A DNA stretch of 64,000 nucleotides, taken from positions 177,635-241,634 of the forward strand of contig NZ_BBIV01000006.1 of NCBI RefSeq assembly GCF_000730665.1, in the 5' to 3' direction. The notes beneath the pieces are model-generated. The model saw only the letters and a list, made by a program, of their open reading frames with translations. It was not told the DNA's origin and made no database searches. The position numbers and the translations under genes were made by a program. This document shows positions 8,083-16,302 of this stretch, piece by piece. This stretch comes from Pseudomonas plecoglossicida NBRC 103162 = DSM 15088. GTDB lineage: Bacteria; Pseudomonadota; Gammaproteobacteria; Pseudomonadales; Pseudomonadaceae. Numbering within the stretch: the stretch's first letter is position 1; every line of letters begins with the position of its first letter.

Positions 8083-9075
8083 TCAACCCCGAAAATGGCT
8101 AGGCGCAACCCCACTCCAACGCTGGAAAGCATGTCGAAAACTGGCCGTTTCACTGAATCCCAGGGTCTCGGCTATCCGATAGATCGGCATCTGCTCATCC
8201 GCCAGCAATTGCTTGGCCCGCTCGAAGCGCAGGTCATCGAGCAGCTGTTGATAACTGCTCCCCAGTGCCTGCAAATGCCGACGCAAGGTCCGCGACGAGC
8301 AGTTCATCTGCCGCGCCAGGCCTTCAAGGCCCGGCGCAGCATCCAGTTGTTGCAGCAACAGCTGGCGAATCCGCCCAAGCCAGGCCTGACGCCCGGTGAA
8401 CTCCAGATTCAGCCGCCGGCAGCGTTCGCTCATGGCCTTGTGGGTAATCGGGTCGGCCAGCGGCAACGGGGTGTCGAGCCAGCGCCGCTCGAAGGCGAAG
8501 GCGTTGTCTTCTTCGGCAAAGCTCAGGGGGCATTGGAATGCACGGCTATACAGTGCGTGGTAGCCAGGCCTTGCATGTTCGAAGCGCGCGCCGAGCAACG
8601 GCAGCGGTCGGCCGAGCAGGTCGTCACAGATGACTTTCAGTGAAACCAGGCAGAACTCGGCATTGAACGCGGCCAGTGCCGGGCTGTCGTGATAATCGCT
8701 GGCGCTGAACCAGACCCGTTGGCCGTCGTCGACCAGGCGTAGCTGGAAGACTGTTCCCAGCAGTGCCGGATACTCCAGGGCCAGGCGCAAGGCGTCACCC
8801 AAAGTGGCACTGGAGAGCAGTGCGTAACCCAGCATGCCGTAGCACGACACATGCATGCGTTGCCCCAGTTCCAGGCCGATCTCCTCGCGCCGCGCCACGG
8901 CGTTGGCGCACACCTGCAGTTCCTGCTGGGTGGTGATGCGTGCGTCGGCGTGCCCCAGGTCGTGCGGGCCAATGCCGCTGCCGGCCAGCAACGCCGCCGC
9001 CTCGCAACCGTCTTCCCGGAACAGGTTGAGGATCAGCGAAACCGCATTCAGGGTGGTCAGGTGGCTGTGCAGCAT
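8083..9075 (-). CDS. AraC family transcriptional regulator
   Basis: A 330-residue regulator with an N-terminal effector domain of the 'arabinose-binding domain of AraC-type regulators' class (about residues 15-200) and a C-terminal double helix-turn-helix (about 225-330). In the latter, LARQMNCSSRTLRRHLQALG and PIYRIAETLGFSETASFRHAFQRWSGVAPS are the two HTH units. The ATG at 9075 (MLHSHLTT) leaves a normal-length N terminus. It precedes the amidohydrolase and polyamine-binding genes on the same strand with a 116-bp gap, so it is a plausible activator of that polyamine operon. The effector is not known. Confidence 0.88.
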   Translation of the reverse strand: MLHSHLTTLNAVSLILNLFREDGCEAAALLAGSGIGPHDLGHADARITTQQELQVCANAVARREEIGLELGQRMHVSCYGMLGYALLSSATLGDALRLALEYPALLGTVFQLRLVDDGQRVWFSASDYHDSPALAAFNAEFCLVSLKVICDDLLGRPLPLLGARFEHARPGYHALYSRAFQCPLSFAEEDNAFAFERRWLDTPLPLADPITHKAMSERCRRLNLEFTGRQAWLGRIRQLLLQQLDAAPGLEGLARQMNCSSRTLRRHLQALGSSYQQLLDDLRFERAKQLLADEQMPIYRIAETLGFSETASFRHAFQRWSGVAPSHFRG

Positions 9076-9140
9076 GCTCGGTAATCCCGTGTGGCTGGGA
9101 GGCATTATGGAGCAAGTTGTGTGCCGGGCAGCGGCAGGCG

Positions 9141-9174
9141 AAAAAAAGGGCCCGGAGCGTGCGCTCGGGCCCTT
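9141..9174 (-). terminator. Rho-independent terminator of aspA
   Basis: On the minus strand a GC-rich hairpin (outer stem AAGGGCCC / GGGCCCTT, inner stem GAGCG / CGCTC with one bulged G) is followed by seven T. It sits between the end of aspA and the start of the next minus-strand gene, so the araC gene downstream must have its own promoter. Confidence 0.88.
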
Positions 9175-9231
9175 GAAAGGTTGAGAGGTGTCTAGTCCCT
9201 CGACCTGGTGAGACTGTTTGCAGCGGCCGGG

Positions 9232-10656
9232 TTACGCCTTCAGCGGAACCAGACGGGGAGCGATCATGTTTTCCGGACGCAGGATGTCGTTGAGCATCGC
9301 TTCGTCCAGCAGCTTCTCTTCGCGCACCAGTTCCAGCACGCCGCGGCCGGTTTCCAGGGCGACGCGGGCGATACGGGTGGCATTTTCGTAGCCGATGTAC
9401 GGGTTCAGGGCGGTGACCAGGCCGATCGAGTGCTCGACCAGTTCACGGCAGCGCTGTTCGTTGGCGGTGATGCCGACGATGCAGTGCTCGCGCAGCATGT
9501 CCATGGCGCGTTGCAGCAGGCGGATCGAGTCGAAGATCTTGTAGGCGATCAGCGGCTCCATCACGTTCAGCTGCAGCTGGCCACCTTCGGCGGCGACGGT
9601 CAGGGCCAGGTCGTTGCCCATGATGGCGAAGGCCACCTGGTTGACGGCTTCCGGGATAACCGGGTTGACCTTGCCTGGCATGATCGAGCTGCCTGGCTGG
9701 CGCGCTGGCAGGTTGATCTCGTTGATGCCGGTGCGCGGGCCGCTGGACAGCAGGCGCAGGTCGTTGCAGATCTTCGACAGCTTGACCGCGGTACGCTTGA
9801 GCATGCCGGAGAACAGTACGAAGGCACCCATGTCGGACGTGGCTTCGATCAGGTCGGCAGCCGGTACCAGCGGTTGGCCGCTGATGGTGGCCAGGCGCTG
9901 TACGGCCAGGGCCTGGTAGCCCGGGTCGGCGTTGATGCCGGTACCGATGGCGGTACCGCCCAGGTTGATTTCGGTCAGCAGTTCCGGAGCCAGCGAGCGC
10001 AGGCGCTGCAGGTCTTCGGTCATGGTGGTGGCGAAGGCGCGGAATTCCTGGCCGAGGGTCATCGGCACGGCGTCCTGCAGCTGGGTACGGCCCATCTTCA
10101 GTACGTGGTCGAACTCTTTACCTTTGGCAGCGAAGGCCTGGATCAGGCTGTCGAGGCTGGCCAGCAGGGCGTCGTGGCCCAGCAGCAGGCCCAGGCGGAT
10201 GGCGGTCGGGTAGGCGTCGTTGGTCGACTGCGCCATGTTCACATCGTTGTTCGGGTGCAGGTACTGGTACTCACCCTTCTGGTGGCCCATGGCCTCCAGC
10301 GCGATGTTGGCGATCACTTCGTTGGCGTTCATGTTGGTAGAAGTACCAGCACCGCCCTGGATCATGTCGACCACGAACTGCTCGTGGTAGTCGCCCTTGA
10401 TCAGTCGTGCGCAGGCTGCGCTGATCGCGGCATGCTTGGCATCGCTCAGGTGCCCCAGCTCACGGTTCGCGTCAGCAGCTGCCTGCTTGACCATCGCCAG
10501 GCCGACTACCAGTTTCGGGTAGTGCGACAGCGGAACACCGGAGAGGTGGAAGTTGTTGGCAGCGCGCAGAGTCTGGATGCCGTAGTAGGCATCGGCAGGG
10601 ACTTCAAGGGTACCAAGCAGATCTTTTTCGACGCGGAACGATGCAGCGGAGGACAT
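9232..10656 (-). CDS. aspA: Aspartate ammonia-lyase
   Basis: A 474-residue member of the fumarase/aspartase superfamily, which converts aspartate to fumarate and ammonia. The signature GSSIMPGKVNP of the flexible catalytic loop is present, as are QGGAGTSTNMNANEV and GRTQLQDAVPMTLGQEF, all diagnostic of aspartase/class II fumarase. The sequence around GTLEVPADAYYGIQTLRA is aspartase-like rather than fumarase-like. The ATG at 10656 (MSSAASFR) is chosen; an in-frame ATG a few codons upstream has no better ribosome site. The gene is divergent from a LysR regulator whose intergenic region contains a perfect LysR-type motif, so that regulator may control it. Confidence 0.93.
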   Translation of the reverse strand: MSSAASFRVEKDLLGTLEVPADAYYGIQTLRAANNFHLSGVPLSHYPKLVVGLAMVKQAAADANRELGHLSDAKHAAISAACARLIKGDYHEQFVVDMIQGGAGTSTNMNANEVIANIALEAMGHQKGEYQYLHPNNDVNMAQSTNDAYPTAIRLGLLLGHDALLASLDSLIQAFAAKGKEFDHVLKMGRTQLQDAVPMTLGQEFRAFATTMTEDLQRLRSLAPELLTEINLGGTAIGTGINADPGYQALAVQRLATISGQPLVPAADLIEATSDMGAFVLFSGMLKRTAVKLSKICNDLRLLSSGPRTGINEINLPARQPGSSIMPGKVNPVIPEAVNQVAFAIMGNDLALTVAAEGGQLQLNVMEPLIAYKIFDSIRLLQRAMDMLREHCIVGITANEQRCRELVEHSIGLVTALNPYIGYENATRIARVALETGRGVLELVREEKLLDEAMLNDILRPENMIAPRLVPLKA

Positions 10657-10752
10657 GATGGATATCATCTCGATTTTGACCCGGCACATGCCGGAATGGC
10701 GCTAATGCTAGGCCTGAAGGGGATTTTGCGGCCAATGCTGTTGCACGCTAAC

Positions 10753-10771
10753 CTATGCACAAACGGCATAG
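10753..10771. promoter_or_regulatory. LysR-type operator (T-N11-A palindrome) between aspA and lysR
   Basis: A perfect 6-bp inverted repeat CTATGC-N7-GCATAG contains the T-N11-A core of LysR binding sites. It lies 67 bp upstream of the LysR gene start and about 100 bp upstream of aspA, in the only gap between the two divergent genes. The assignment rests on motif and position. Confidence 0.6.
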
Positions 10772-10838
10772 TGTTTCGTGTGACGCTAATTGACAATCGA
10801 GCGTGTTCCATTTTGGTGCGCGCCGGGAGATCCGCTTC

Positions 10839-11771
10839 ATGAACCTGGAAAGCAAGTGGCTGGAGGACTTCAGTGCCCTGGCCGCTACCCGCAGTTTTTC
10901 CCAGGCGGCAGAGCGCCGCTTCGTTACCCAACCGGCCTTCAGTCGACGCATTCGCAGCCTGGAAGCGGCCTTGGGCCTTACCCTGGTGAATCGTTCCCGC
11001 ACCCCGATCGAATTGACCGAGGCGGGGCAGCTGTTCCTGGTGACGGCGCGGACCGTGGTCGATCAGTTGGGCGAAGTCTTGCGTCACCTGCATCACCTTG
11101 AAGGCGGGCAGGGCGAGGTGGTCCAGGTCGCGGCGGCGCACTCCCTGGCGTCGGGTTTTTTCCCCCGTTGGGTCGCTCAACTGCGCAACGACGGATTGAA
11201 CATCGCCACCCGCCTGGTTGCGACTAACGTCGGAGATGCGGTGCACGCCCTGCGTGAGGGTGGCTGCGACCTGATGCTGGCGTTCTACGATCCTGATGCT
11301 GCGCTGCAGATGGATGCCGAGATTTTCCCGTCGCTGCACATGGGCAACACCGAAATGCTGCCGGTGTGCGCCGTGGATGCCGACGGCAAACCGTTGTTCG
11401 ACCTGGAAGGCGACGCCAGCGTGCCGTTGCTGGCCTACAGTGCCGGCGCGTTCCTCGGCCGTTCGGTCAATCTTCTGCTGCGCCAGCGCAGCCTTCGCTA
11501 TACCACGGTCTACGAAACGGCGATGGCCGACAGTCTCAAGAGCATGGCGCTGGAAGGCATGGGTATCGCCTGGGTGCCGCGGCTCTCCATGCGCGGTGAA
11601 CTGGAGCGCGGCGAACTGGCCATTTGTGGCGGCAGTCAGTGGCACGTGCCCCTGGAGATCCGCTTGTACCGCTGTGCCCTGGTGCGCAAGGCCAACGTGC
11701 GGCTGTTGTGGCGCAAGCTCGAAGGTGGCGCGGCTGTTGACCCAAAAGTCAGCCAAAGCCCCGAAAAATAA
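10839..11771 (+). CDS. LysR family transcriptional regulator
   Basis: A 310-residue LysR regulator. The N-terminal winged helix is clear (WLEDFSALAATRSFSQAAER, then TQPAFSRRIRSLEAALG, residues about 6-45), followed by a long linker helix and a two-lobed effector domain. The start at 10839 has GGGAGA upstream; the longer frame upstream lacks a site. It is divergent from aspA, and the T-N11-A palindrome between them suggests autoregulation and control of aspartase. The AAHSLASGFFP segment resembles regulators related to HypT/YjiE, the hypochlorite-responsive LysR protein, but I would not assign that role. Confidence 0.88.
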   Translation: MNLESKWLEDFSALAATRSFSQAAERRFVTQPAFSRRIRSLEAALGLTLVNRSRTPIELTEAGQLFLVTARTVVDQLGEVLRHLHHLEGGQGEVVQVAAAHSLASGFFPRWVAQLRNDGLNIATRLVATNVGDAVHALREGGCDLMLAFYDPDAALQMDAEIFPSLHMGNTEMLPVCAVDADGKPLFDLEGDASVPLLAYSAGAFLGRSVNLLLRQRSLRYTTVYETAMADSLKSMALEGMGIAWVPRLSMRGELERGELAICGGSQWHVPLEIRLYRCALVRKANVRLLWRKLEGGAAVDPKVSQSPEK

Positions 11772-11818
11772 GGCCGACAGTTGGTCGCCGGGGGTGCCAG
11801 CAACCGTCTTGGTTGCGG

Positions 11819-11942
11819 TATACTGCGCGGCCTTTCGACCGGGCAGCTCCGGTCCGGATCAGCAAACAAGCCACGCCGGTCGTCCCGCGTGGCTTGTTGT
11901 TTTTTGACGCGCCCAAGGGCGCACAAGCGAAGAGGCTCGACG
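11819..11942 (+). promoter_or_regulatory. purEK leader with possible attenuator (intrinsic terminator before purE)
   Basis: A good -10 hexamer (TATACT, 11819-11824), although without a clear -35, is followed by a small stem GACCGG/CCGGTC (11837-11842 with 11849-11854). Next comes a perfect 12-bp stem (11865-11876 with 11887-11898, 10-nt loop) and six T at 11900-11905: a full intrinsic terminator 37 bp before the purE start. The terminator loop carries a second CCGGTC (11876-11881) that could pair with the same GACCGG, giving an alternative fold. A short GCGCCC/GGGCGC hairpin lies just before the ribosome site. Alternatively the terminator simply ends the lysR transcript and purE starts further down. 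Confidence 0.5.
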
Positions 11943-12434
11943 ATGAGTGCACTGGTTGGCGTGATCATGGGCTCCAAGTCCGATTGGTCCACCCTTAGCC
12001 ACACCGCCGATATGCTGGAAAAACTCGGCATTCCCTACGAAGTGAAGGTGGTTTCCGCCCACCGCACCCCGGACTTGCTGTTCCAGTACGCCGAAGAGGC
12101 AGAAGGGCGTGGCATCGAGGTGATCATTGCCGGTGCCGGTGGCGCTGCTCACCTGCCAGGCATGTGCGCCGCCAAGACCCACCTGCCGGTGCTGGGCGTG
12201 CCGGTGCAGTCCTCGATGCTGTCGGGTGTCGACTCGCTGCTGTCGATCGTGCAGATGCCGGCGGGTGTGCCGGTCGCCACGCTGGCCATCGGCCGCGCCG
12301 GCGCGGTCAACGCTGCTCTGCTGTCGGCGAGCATCCTCGGCGCCAAGTACCCGCAGTACCACGCCGCGCTCAAGCAGTTCCGCACGGAACAGACCGACAC
12401 CGTGCTGGACAACCCAGATCCACGCCAGGCTTGA
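11943..12434 (+). CDS. purE: 5-(carboxyamino)imidazole ribonucleotide mutase
   Basis: A 163-residue class I PurE, which moves the carboxyl group of N5-CAIR to C4 to make CAIR in purine synthesis. The opening [14 protein letters not shown], the HRTP motif after VVSAH and the loop [12 protein letters not shown] are all typical of the octameric active site. GAAGAGG precedes the ATG. It is 10 bp from purK, and the two make the standard two-step route (PurK then PurE) of bacteria. Length and motifs are intact. Confidence 0.96.
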   Translation: MSALVGVIMGSKSDWSTLSHTADMLEKLGIPYEVKVVSAHRTPDLLFQYAEEAEGRGIEVIIAGAGGAAHLPGMCAAKTHLPVLGVPVQSSMLSGVDSLLSIVQMPAGVPVATLAIGRAGAVNAALLSASILGAKYPQYHAALKQFRTEQTDTVLDNPDPRQA

Positions 12435-12444
12435 GGCTGACTCC

Positions 12445-13527
12445 ATGAAGATCGGTGTAATCGGTGGCGGCCAGCTGGGCCGCATGCTGGCCCTGGCGGG
12501 TACTCCGCTGGGCATGAACTTCGCCTTCCTCGACCCGGCGCCAGACGCCTGCGCCGCGCCCCTGGGTGAACACCTGCGGGCCGACTACAGCGACCAGGAT
12601 CACCTGCGCCAGCTGGCTGACGAAGTCGACCTGGTGACCTTCGAGTTCGAAAGCGTTCCGGCCGAAACGGTGGCCTTCCTTTCGCAATTCGTGCCGGTCT
12701 ACCCCAGTGCCGAAGCGCTGCGCATCGCCCGTGACCGCCTGTTCGAAAAGAGCATGTTCCGCGACCTGGGCATCCCGACCCCGGCGTTCGCCGACATCCT
12801 CTCGCAACAGGACCTCGATGCCGCGGTAGCCAGCATCGGTCTGCCGGCGGTGCTCAAGACCCGCACCCTGGGCTACGACGGCAAGGGCCAGAAGGTGTTG
12901 CGCAAGCCTGAGGATGTCGTCGGCACCTTCGCCGAGCTGGGCAGCGTGCCGTGCCTGCTGGAAGGCTTCGTCCCGTTCACCGGCGAAGTGTCGCTGGTGG
13001 CCGTGCGTGCCCGTGATGGCGAAACCCGCTTCTACCCGCTGGTGCACAACACCCACGAGAGCGGCATCCTCAAGCTGTCGGTGGCAAGCGAGGCGCACCC
13101 GTTGCAGGCGCTGGCCGAAGACTACGTCGGCCGCGTGCTCAAGCAGCTGGATTACGTTGGCGTGATGGCCTTCGAGTTCTTCGAGGTCGACGGTGGCCTG
13201 AAGGCCAACGAAATCGCCCCGCGTGTGCACAACTCCGGGCACTGGACCATTGAAGGCGCCGAGTGCAGCCAGTTCGAGAACCACTTGCGCGCTGTTGCCG
13301 GCCTGCCATTGGGCTCGACCGCCAAGGTCGGCGAGAGCGCGATGCTCAACTTCATCGGTGAAGTACCGGCGGTGGAGAAGGTCGTCGCCATCGACGACTG
13401 CCACCTGCACCACTACGGCAAGGCCTTCAAGGTCGGGCGCAAGGTTGGCCACGCCACCCTGCGTTGCCAGGACATGGCTACCCTGCGCAGCAAGATCGCC
13501 GAAGTAGAAGCCCTGATCAGCAACTGA
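12445..13527 (+). CDS. purK: 5-(carboxyamino)imidazole ribonucleotide synthase
   Basis: A 360-residue ATP-grasp enzyme that carboxylates AIR with bicarbonate and ATP to give N5-CAIR, the substrate of the adjacent PurE. Seen are the N-terminal IGVIGGGQLGRMLALAG, the ATP-grasp segments LGYDGKGQ and LLEGFVPFTGEVSLV, and the C-terminal NEIAPRVHNSGHWT metal/substrate loop. The ATG at 12445 directly follows purE, so the pair is an operon. Length is normal for the family. Confidence 0.96.
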   Translation: MKIGVIGGGQLGRMLALAGTPLGMNFAFLDPAPDACAAPLGEHLRADYSDQDHLRQLADEVDLVTFEFESVPAETVAFLSQFVPVYPSAEALRIARDRLFEKSMFRDLGIPTPAFADILSQQDLDAAVASIGLPAVLKTRTLGYDGKGQKVLRKPEDVVGTFAELGSVPCLLEGFVPFTGEVSLVAVRARDGETRFYPLVHNTHESGILKLSVASEAHPLQALAEDYVGRVLKQLDYVGVMAFEFFEVDGGLKANEIAPRVHNSGHWTIEGAECSQFENHLRAVAGLPLGSTAKVGESAMLNFIGEVPAVEKVVAIDDCHLHHYGKAFKVGRKVGHATLRCQDMATLRSKIAEVEALISN

Positions 13528-13541
13528 TCGGGCTTTGGTTC

Positions 13542-13569
13542 GAACTTCTGCAAGCGGCTTGCCCTCAGA
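13542..13569 (+). promoter_or_regulatory. Candidate AlgU/RpoE-type promoter of the glsB-like gene
   Basis: GAACTT (13542-13547), 17 bp and TCAGA (13565-13569) match the AlgU (sigma-22) consensus GAACTT-N16/17-TCTGA closely. The element lies 68 bp upstream of a small GlsB/YeaQ-family membrane gene, a family often induced by envelope or osmotic stress, which makes the match plausible. Confidence 0.55.
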
Positions 13570-13636
13570 GATGGCAACAAGTCAAAGCGGTGTCTAGGCT
13601 TTGGCTTGTTCCGTCTTTCACTGCAGAGGGATTGCC

Positions 13637-13882
13637 ATGGGCATCATTGGAACCATCTTCATCGGCCTCATCGTTGGCCTGCTGGCCCGCTTCATCAAGC
13701 CGGGCGACGACAGCATGGGCTGGATCATGACCATCCTGCTGGGTATCGCTGGCTCCCTGCTCGCCACCTATGGCGGCCAGGCGCTGGGGATCTACCAGGC
13801 TGGCCAGGCGGCGGGCTTCCTGGGTGCTCTGGTGGGCGCCGTGATCGTTCTGGTGATCTACGGATTCATCAAGAAGCGTTGA
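13637..13882 (+). CDS. GlsB/YeaQ/YmgE family stress-response membrane protein
   Basis: An 81-residue, very hydrophobic protein with three predicted membrane segments: GIIGTIFIGLIVGLLARF, WIMTILLGIAGSLLATY and GFLGALVGAVIVLVIYGF. It keeps the family pattern of a KPGDDSMGW loop after the first segment and ends in KKR. The start at 13637 follows AGAGGG. The family (also called transglycosylase-associated proteins, though no enzyme activity is established) sits in the inner membrane and is commonly stress induced. An AlgU-like promoter just upstream fits this. Confidence 0.88.
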   Translation: MGIIGTIFIGLIVGLLARFIKPGDDSMGWIMTILLGIAGSLLATYGGQALGIYQAGQAAGFLGALVGAVIVLVIYGFIKKR

Positions 13883-13930
13883 ATACTGGTTAGAATGCCC
13901 GGCAATTCATCCGAGTTGCCGAGCATTTTC

Positions 13931-14464
13931 ATGCGTGCATTTTTCCTCCTCCCCTTGCTGCTTGCCAGCACCCTGGCCCATGCCGAACTGCCTGAAACCG
14001 ACTGGCTGGACCTGATGCCCGAGTCGGACCAGCAGGCGTTGGAGCAAATGCCTGAGATCGATCACGACTCACCCGAGGCCATGGGCACCTTCACCGACAA
14101 GGGCGGCCTCAAGCAGAGCAAGGGTTTGCCGGCGGTCATGTATTCGACCAAGACCGTGGCAGCCATGAATGGCAAGGAAATCCGCCTGGGCGGCTACCCG
14201 GTGCCGCTGGAAAGCGATGCCAAGGGCAACAGCACGCTGTTCTTCCTGGTGCCGTACCCAGGTGCCTGCATTCACGTTCCGCCGCCGCCGCCGAACCAGC
14301 TGGTGCTGGTGCGCTATCCGAAGGGGCTGAAGATCGACGATATCTATGCGCCGCTCTGGGTCAACGGGGTGCTCAAGGTTGAGAAGGTCAGCAATGACCT
14401 GGCGGATGCGGCCTATGCGCTGGATGCGGGGAAGGTGAGGATGGTGGAAGACGCTGACCTTTGA
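13931..14464 (+). CDS. DUF3299 domain-containing periplasmic protein
   Basis: A 177-residue exported protein. The signal peptide MRAFFLLPLLLASTLAHA is cleaved about residue 18. The rest matches the DUF3299 pattern as I remember it: EIRLGGYPVPLE, then TLFFLVPYPGACIHVPPPPPNQLV (a Cys-His pair before a proline run), then WVNGVLKVEK. DUF3299 proteins often accompany ABC exporters of the MacB/LolCDE type elsewhere, but no such genes are adjacent here. The function is not known. The start at 13931 is the only one that preserves the signal peptide. Confidence 0.8.
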   Translation: MRAFFLLPLLLASTLAHAELPETDWLDLMPESDQQALEQMPEIDHDSPEAMGTFTDKGGLKQSKGLPAVMYSTKTVAAMNGKEIRLGGYPVPLESDAKGNSTLFFLVPYPGACIHVPPPPPNQLVLVRYPKGLKIDDIYAPLWVNGVLKVEKVSNDLADAAYALDAGKVRMVEDADL

Positions 14465-14470
14465 GGCATT

Positions 14471-14560
14471 GGGGCTGCTTTGCAGCCCTTTCGCGACACA
14501 AGGCCGCTCCTACAGGGAATCTGCGGTCCTTGTAGGGGCGGCTTCAGCCGCGATAGGGCC
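14471..14560. repeat. REP pair (REPIN-like), type with CGCGACACAAGGCCGCTCCTAC
   Basis: Two inverted copies of a REP sequence face each other: TCGCG...GCCGCTCCTACAGG from 14491 and CCTTGTAGGGGCGGC...GCCGCGA up to about 14553. A small hairpin (GGGGCTGC/GCAGCCC) precedes them. The pair sits between the convergent DUF3299 and mutarotase genes. It is a different sequence class from the GCCGGCAAGCCGGC copies elsewhere in the window. Confidence 0.85.
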
Positions 14561-14570
14561 GGTACAGCAT

Positions 14571-15467
14571 TCAGATCATCTCACTGCCAATTTTCACGCC
14601 AAGGCCATGGCGCTGCCCAGGCGCCAAAGTCACCACGTCATCCCACACATTCGCCGTCTCGATGCACAGCATCCGCTGCCAGCCATCGTCAGCCATGTCC
14701 GCCAGTTCCTTGGCCCGCTCGGTCCACGGGTTCCAGATCACCGCCGAACGCGAGCCGCTGCTGGTCAAGGTGATGCGCCGGTTCCAGTGCGGGTCGACAA
14801 TGCTCAGCGTCGGTGCAGTGTCGAGGTAGATCCGGTCGGTTTCCCCGCCAAACGCCAGGGCACCTTGCTGCTGGCGCTGCTTCCAGTCGGCCAGGGTCTC
14901 GATGTAACCCAGCCCGTCGACACCCTCGACCCGGGCCTGGCGTACATCACTGACCGCGAAGTAACTGTGCAGGGCCTGGCTGATGGTCACCGGGGTATTG
15001 CCCATGTTGCGGCTGCTCAGGCTCAGCTCGAGCTCATCGCCCAGCACCACCAGCAGCTTGAGCTCGACGTCGTGCGGCCAGTCCGGCAGATCGCCTTGCG
15101 CCTCGGGCAAGCCAAATTCGATGCGCAGTTCGTTACCCGCTTCCTCGATCCCCAGCAATTGCCAGTCACGCGTGCGCGCCAGGCCATGGGCAGGGGCCTG
15201 TTCGCCGCGGTACATCGATTGAACCGCTTGCGGGTTGCGCTGCAGGTTGCCGAACCACGGCCAGCACACCGGTACACCGGCGCGCACCGACTTGCCTCGG
15301 CGGAAGATGGCCTGGTCGCTCAGCCACAGCAGCGGTGGCTCGCCAACACGCTGGTAGCTGAGGATCTGCGCACCCTGCTGGGCGATCAGTAGTTCGGCGC
15401 GGTCGCTGCTGATGCGCCAGCAGTTGAGTTCGCCGTGTTGCTCGGTTTCGACCTTGAAGGTAGCCAT
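14571..15467 (-). CDS. D-hexose-6-phosphate mutarotase (YeaD-like)
   Basis: A 298-residue protein of the aldose-1-epimerase/galactose-mutarotase beta-sandwich fold, YeaD branch. Motifs seen are QGAQILSYQRVGEPPLLWLS near the N terminus, VRAGVPVCWPWFG (substrate loop) and HGLARTRDW with a conserved His, then LHSYFAVSDVRQARVEG and VIWNPWTERAKELADM. It interconverts the anomers of glucose-6-phosphate or related sugars in the cytoplasm. The ATG at 15467 (MATFKVE) is chosen over the longer upstream frame, which lacks family similarity. It stands alone on its strand. Confidence 0.9.
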   Translation of the reverse strand: MATFKVETEQHGELNCWRISSDRAELLIAQQGAQILSYQRVGEPPLLWLSDQAIFRRGKSVRAGVPVCWPWFGNLQRNPQAVQSMYRGEQAPAHGLARTRDWQLLGIEEAGNELRIEFGLPEAQGDLPDWPHDVELKLLVVLGDELELSLSSRNMGNTPVTISQALHSYFAVSDVRQARVEGVDGLGYIETLADWKQRQQQGALAFGGETDRIYLDTAPTLSIVDPHWNRRITLTSSGSRSAVIWNPWTERAKELADMADDGWQRMLCIETANVWDDVVTLAPGQRHGLGVKIGSEMI

Positions 15468-15539
15468 TGCGCTCGTCTCATTGAATTGTCCGTGGGTCTT
15501 CGACCCGATGACGTGCAATGAGTTTACCGCTCGCACAGC

Positions 15540-15938
15540 TCAGCGACGAGGCACCGAACGGGTACGGCCACTGCCGTCGATGGCCACGAACACGAACACC
15601 GCCTCGGTGACCTTGCGCCATTCGCTGGACAGCGGGTCGTCGCTCCACACTTCCACCATCATCTGGATCGAGCTGCGGCCGATTTCCAGGGTCTGGGTAT
15701 AGAACGATAGTTGCGCGCCCACGGCCACAGGCACCAGGAAGGCCATGCGGTCGATGGCTACCGTGGCCACCCGGCCACCTGCGACGCGGCTGGCCATGGC
15801 CGTGCCGGCCAGGTCCATCTGGGCGACCAGCCAGCCGCCGAAGATATCGCCGAAACCGTTGGTTTCACGAGGCAATGCGGTGATTTGCAAGGCCAGGTCG
15901 CCTTGCGGGATGGGATCTTCTTGTTCGAGCTCGATCAT
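15540..15938 (-). CDS. Acyl-CoA thioesterase (YciA-like hotdog protein)
   Basis: A 132-residue single-hotdog thioesterase. The family pattern DIFGGWLVAQMDLAGTAMA (active-site Asn/Asp region and the hot-dog helix) is at about residues 31-49, with AIDRMAFLVPVAVGAQLSFY and VTEAVFVFVAID following. YciA-type enzymes hydrolyse a broad range of acyl-CoA esters in the cytoplasm as hexamers. It starts with ATG at 15938 and is followed, 72 bp later on the same strand, by the mutarotase; whether they share a transcript is not evident. Confidence 0.87.
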   Translation of the reverse strand: MIELEQEDPIPQGDLALQITALPRETNGFGDIFGGWLVAQMDLAGTAMASRVAGGRVATVAIDRMAFLVPVAVGAQLSFYTQTLEIGRSSIQMMVEVWSDDPLSSEWRKVTEAVFVFVAIDGSGRTRSVPRR

Positions 15939-16302
15939 GCGGTGGGGGCCTCTGACCCGTGACGCTTTCGTTGGTGTGGCGCGAAGGCCGGGATAACGAA
16001 CCCGCGCTGAAACATACTACGCCGATATCGCTTCGCTGGACGGCCATAGGGAAATTCTGCGAAACCGTCTGACATCAAGACCGGCGATTTCGCACAATAT
16101 CCCAAGGGCGACAGCAACCTTTTCCTACGAACGGCCAGTATATATAGCCAAACGGCAAGCGACGACCGCGTATTCATGAATATCTGTCGGGATTTTGTAT
16201 CGCTTTCAGCACGGCTCGGCAATTTGCTATCTTCGCCTGTCCTAGCAATTCAGAAGCCGCGCGCCAAGCGGCCTGCATGACCTACAAAGAGAAGAACGAG
16301 CG
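15939..16302. promoter_or_regulatory. 364-bp divergent intergenic region with candidate operators
   Basis: This gap between the divergent thioesterase and MFS genes has no convincing reading frame. It holds a perfect 12-bp palindrome TATTCATGAATA (16171-16182), a TATATATA stretch near 16138, and an inverted pair TTGCTA (16224-16229) / TAGCAA (16243-16248) close to the transporter gene. These are candidate operators only; no standard promoter could be assigned with confidence. Confidence 0.35.

Noticed and set aside
9208..10842. Long open frame (544 codons) antisense to aspA
   Set aside because: It mirrors the aspA codons in a GC-rich gene, has no ribosome site or family similarity, and aspA on the other strand has clear motifs.
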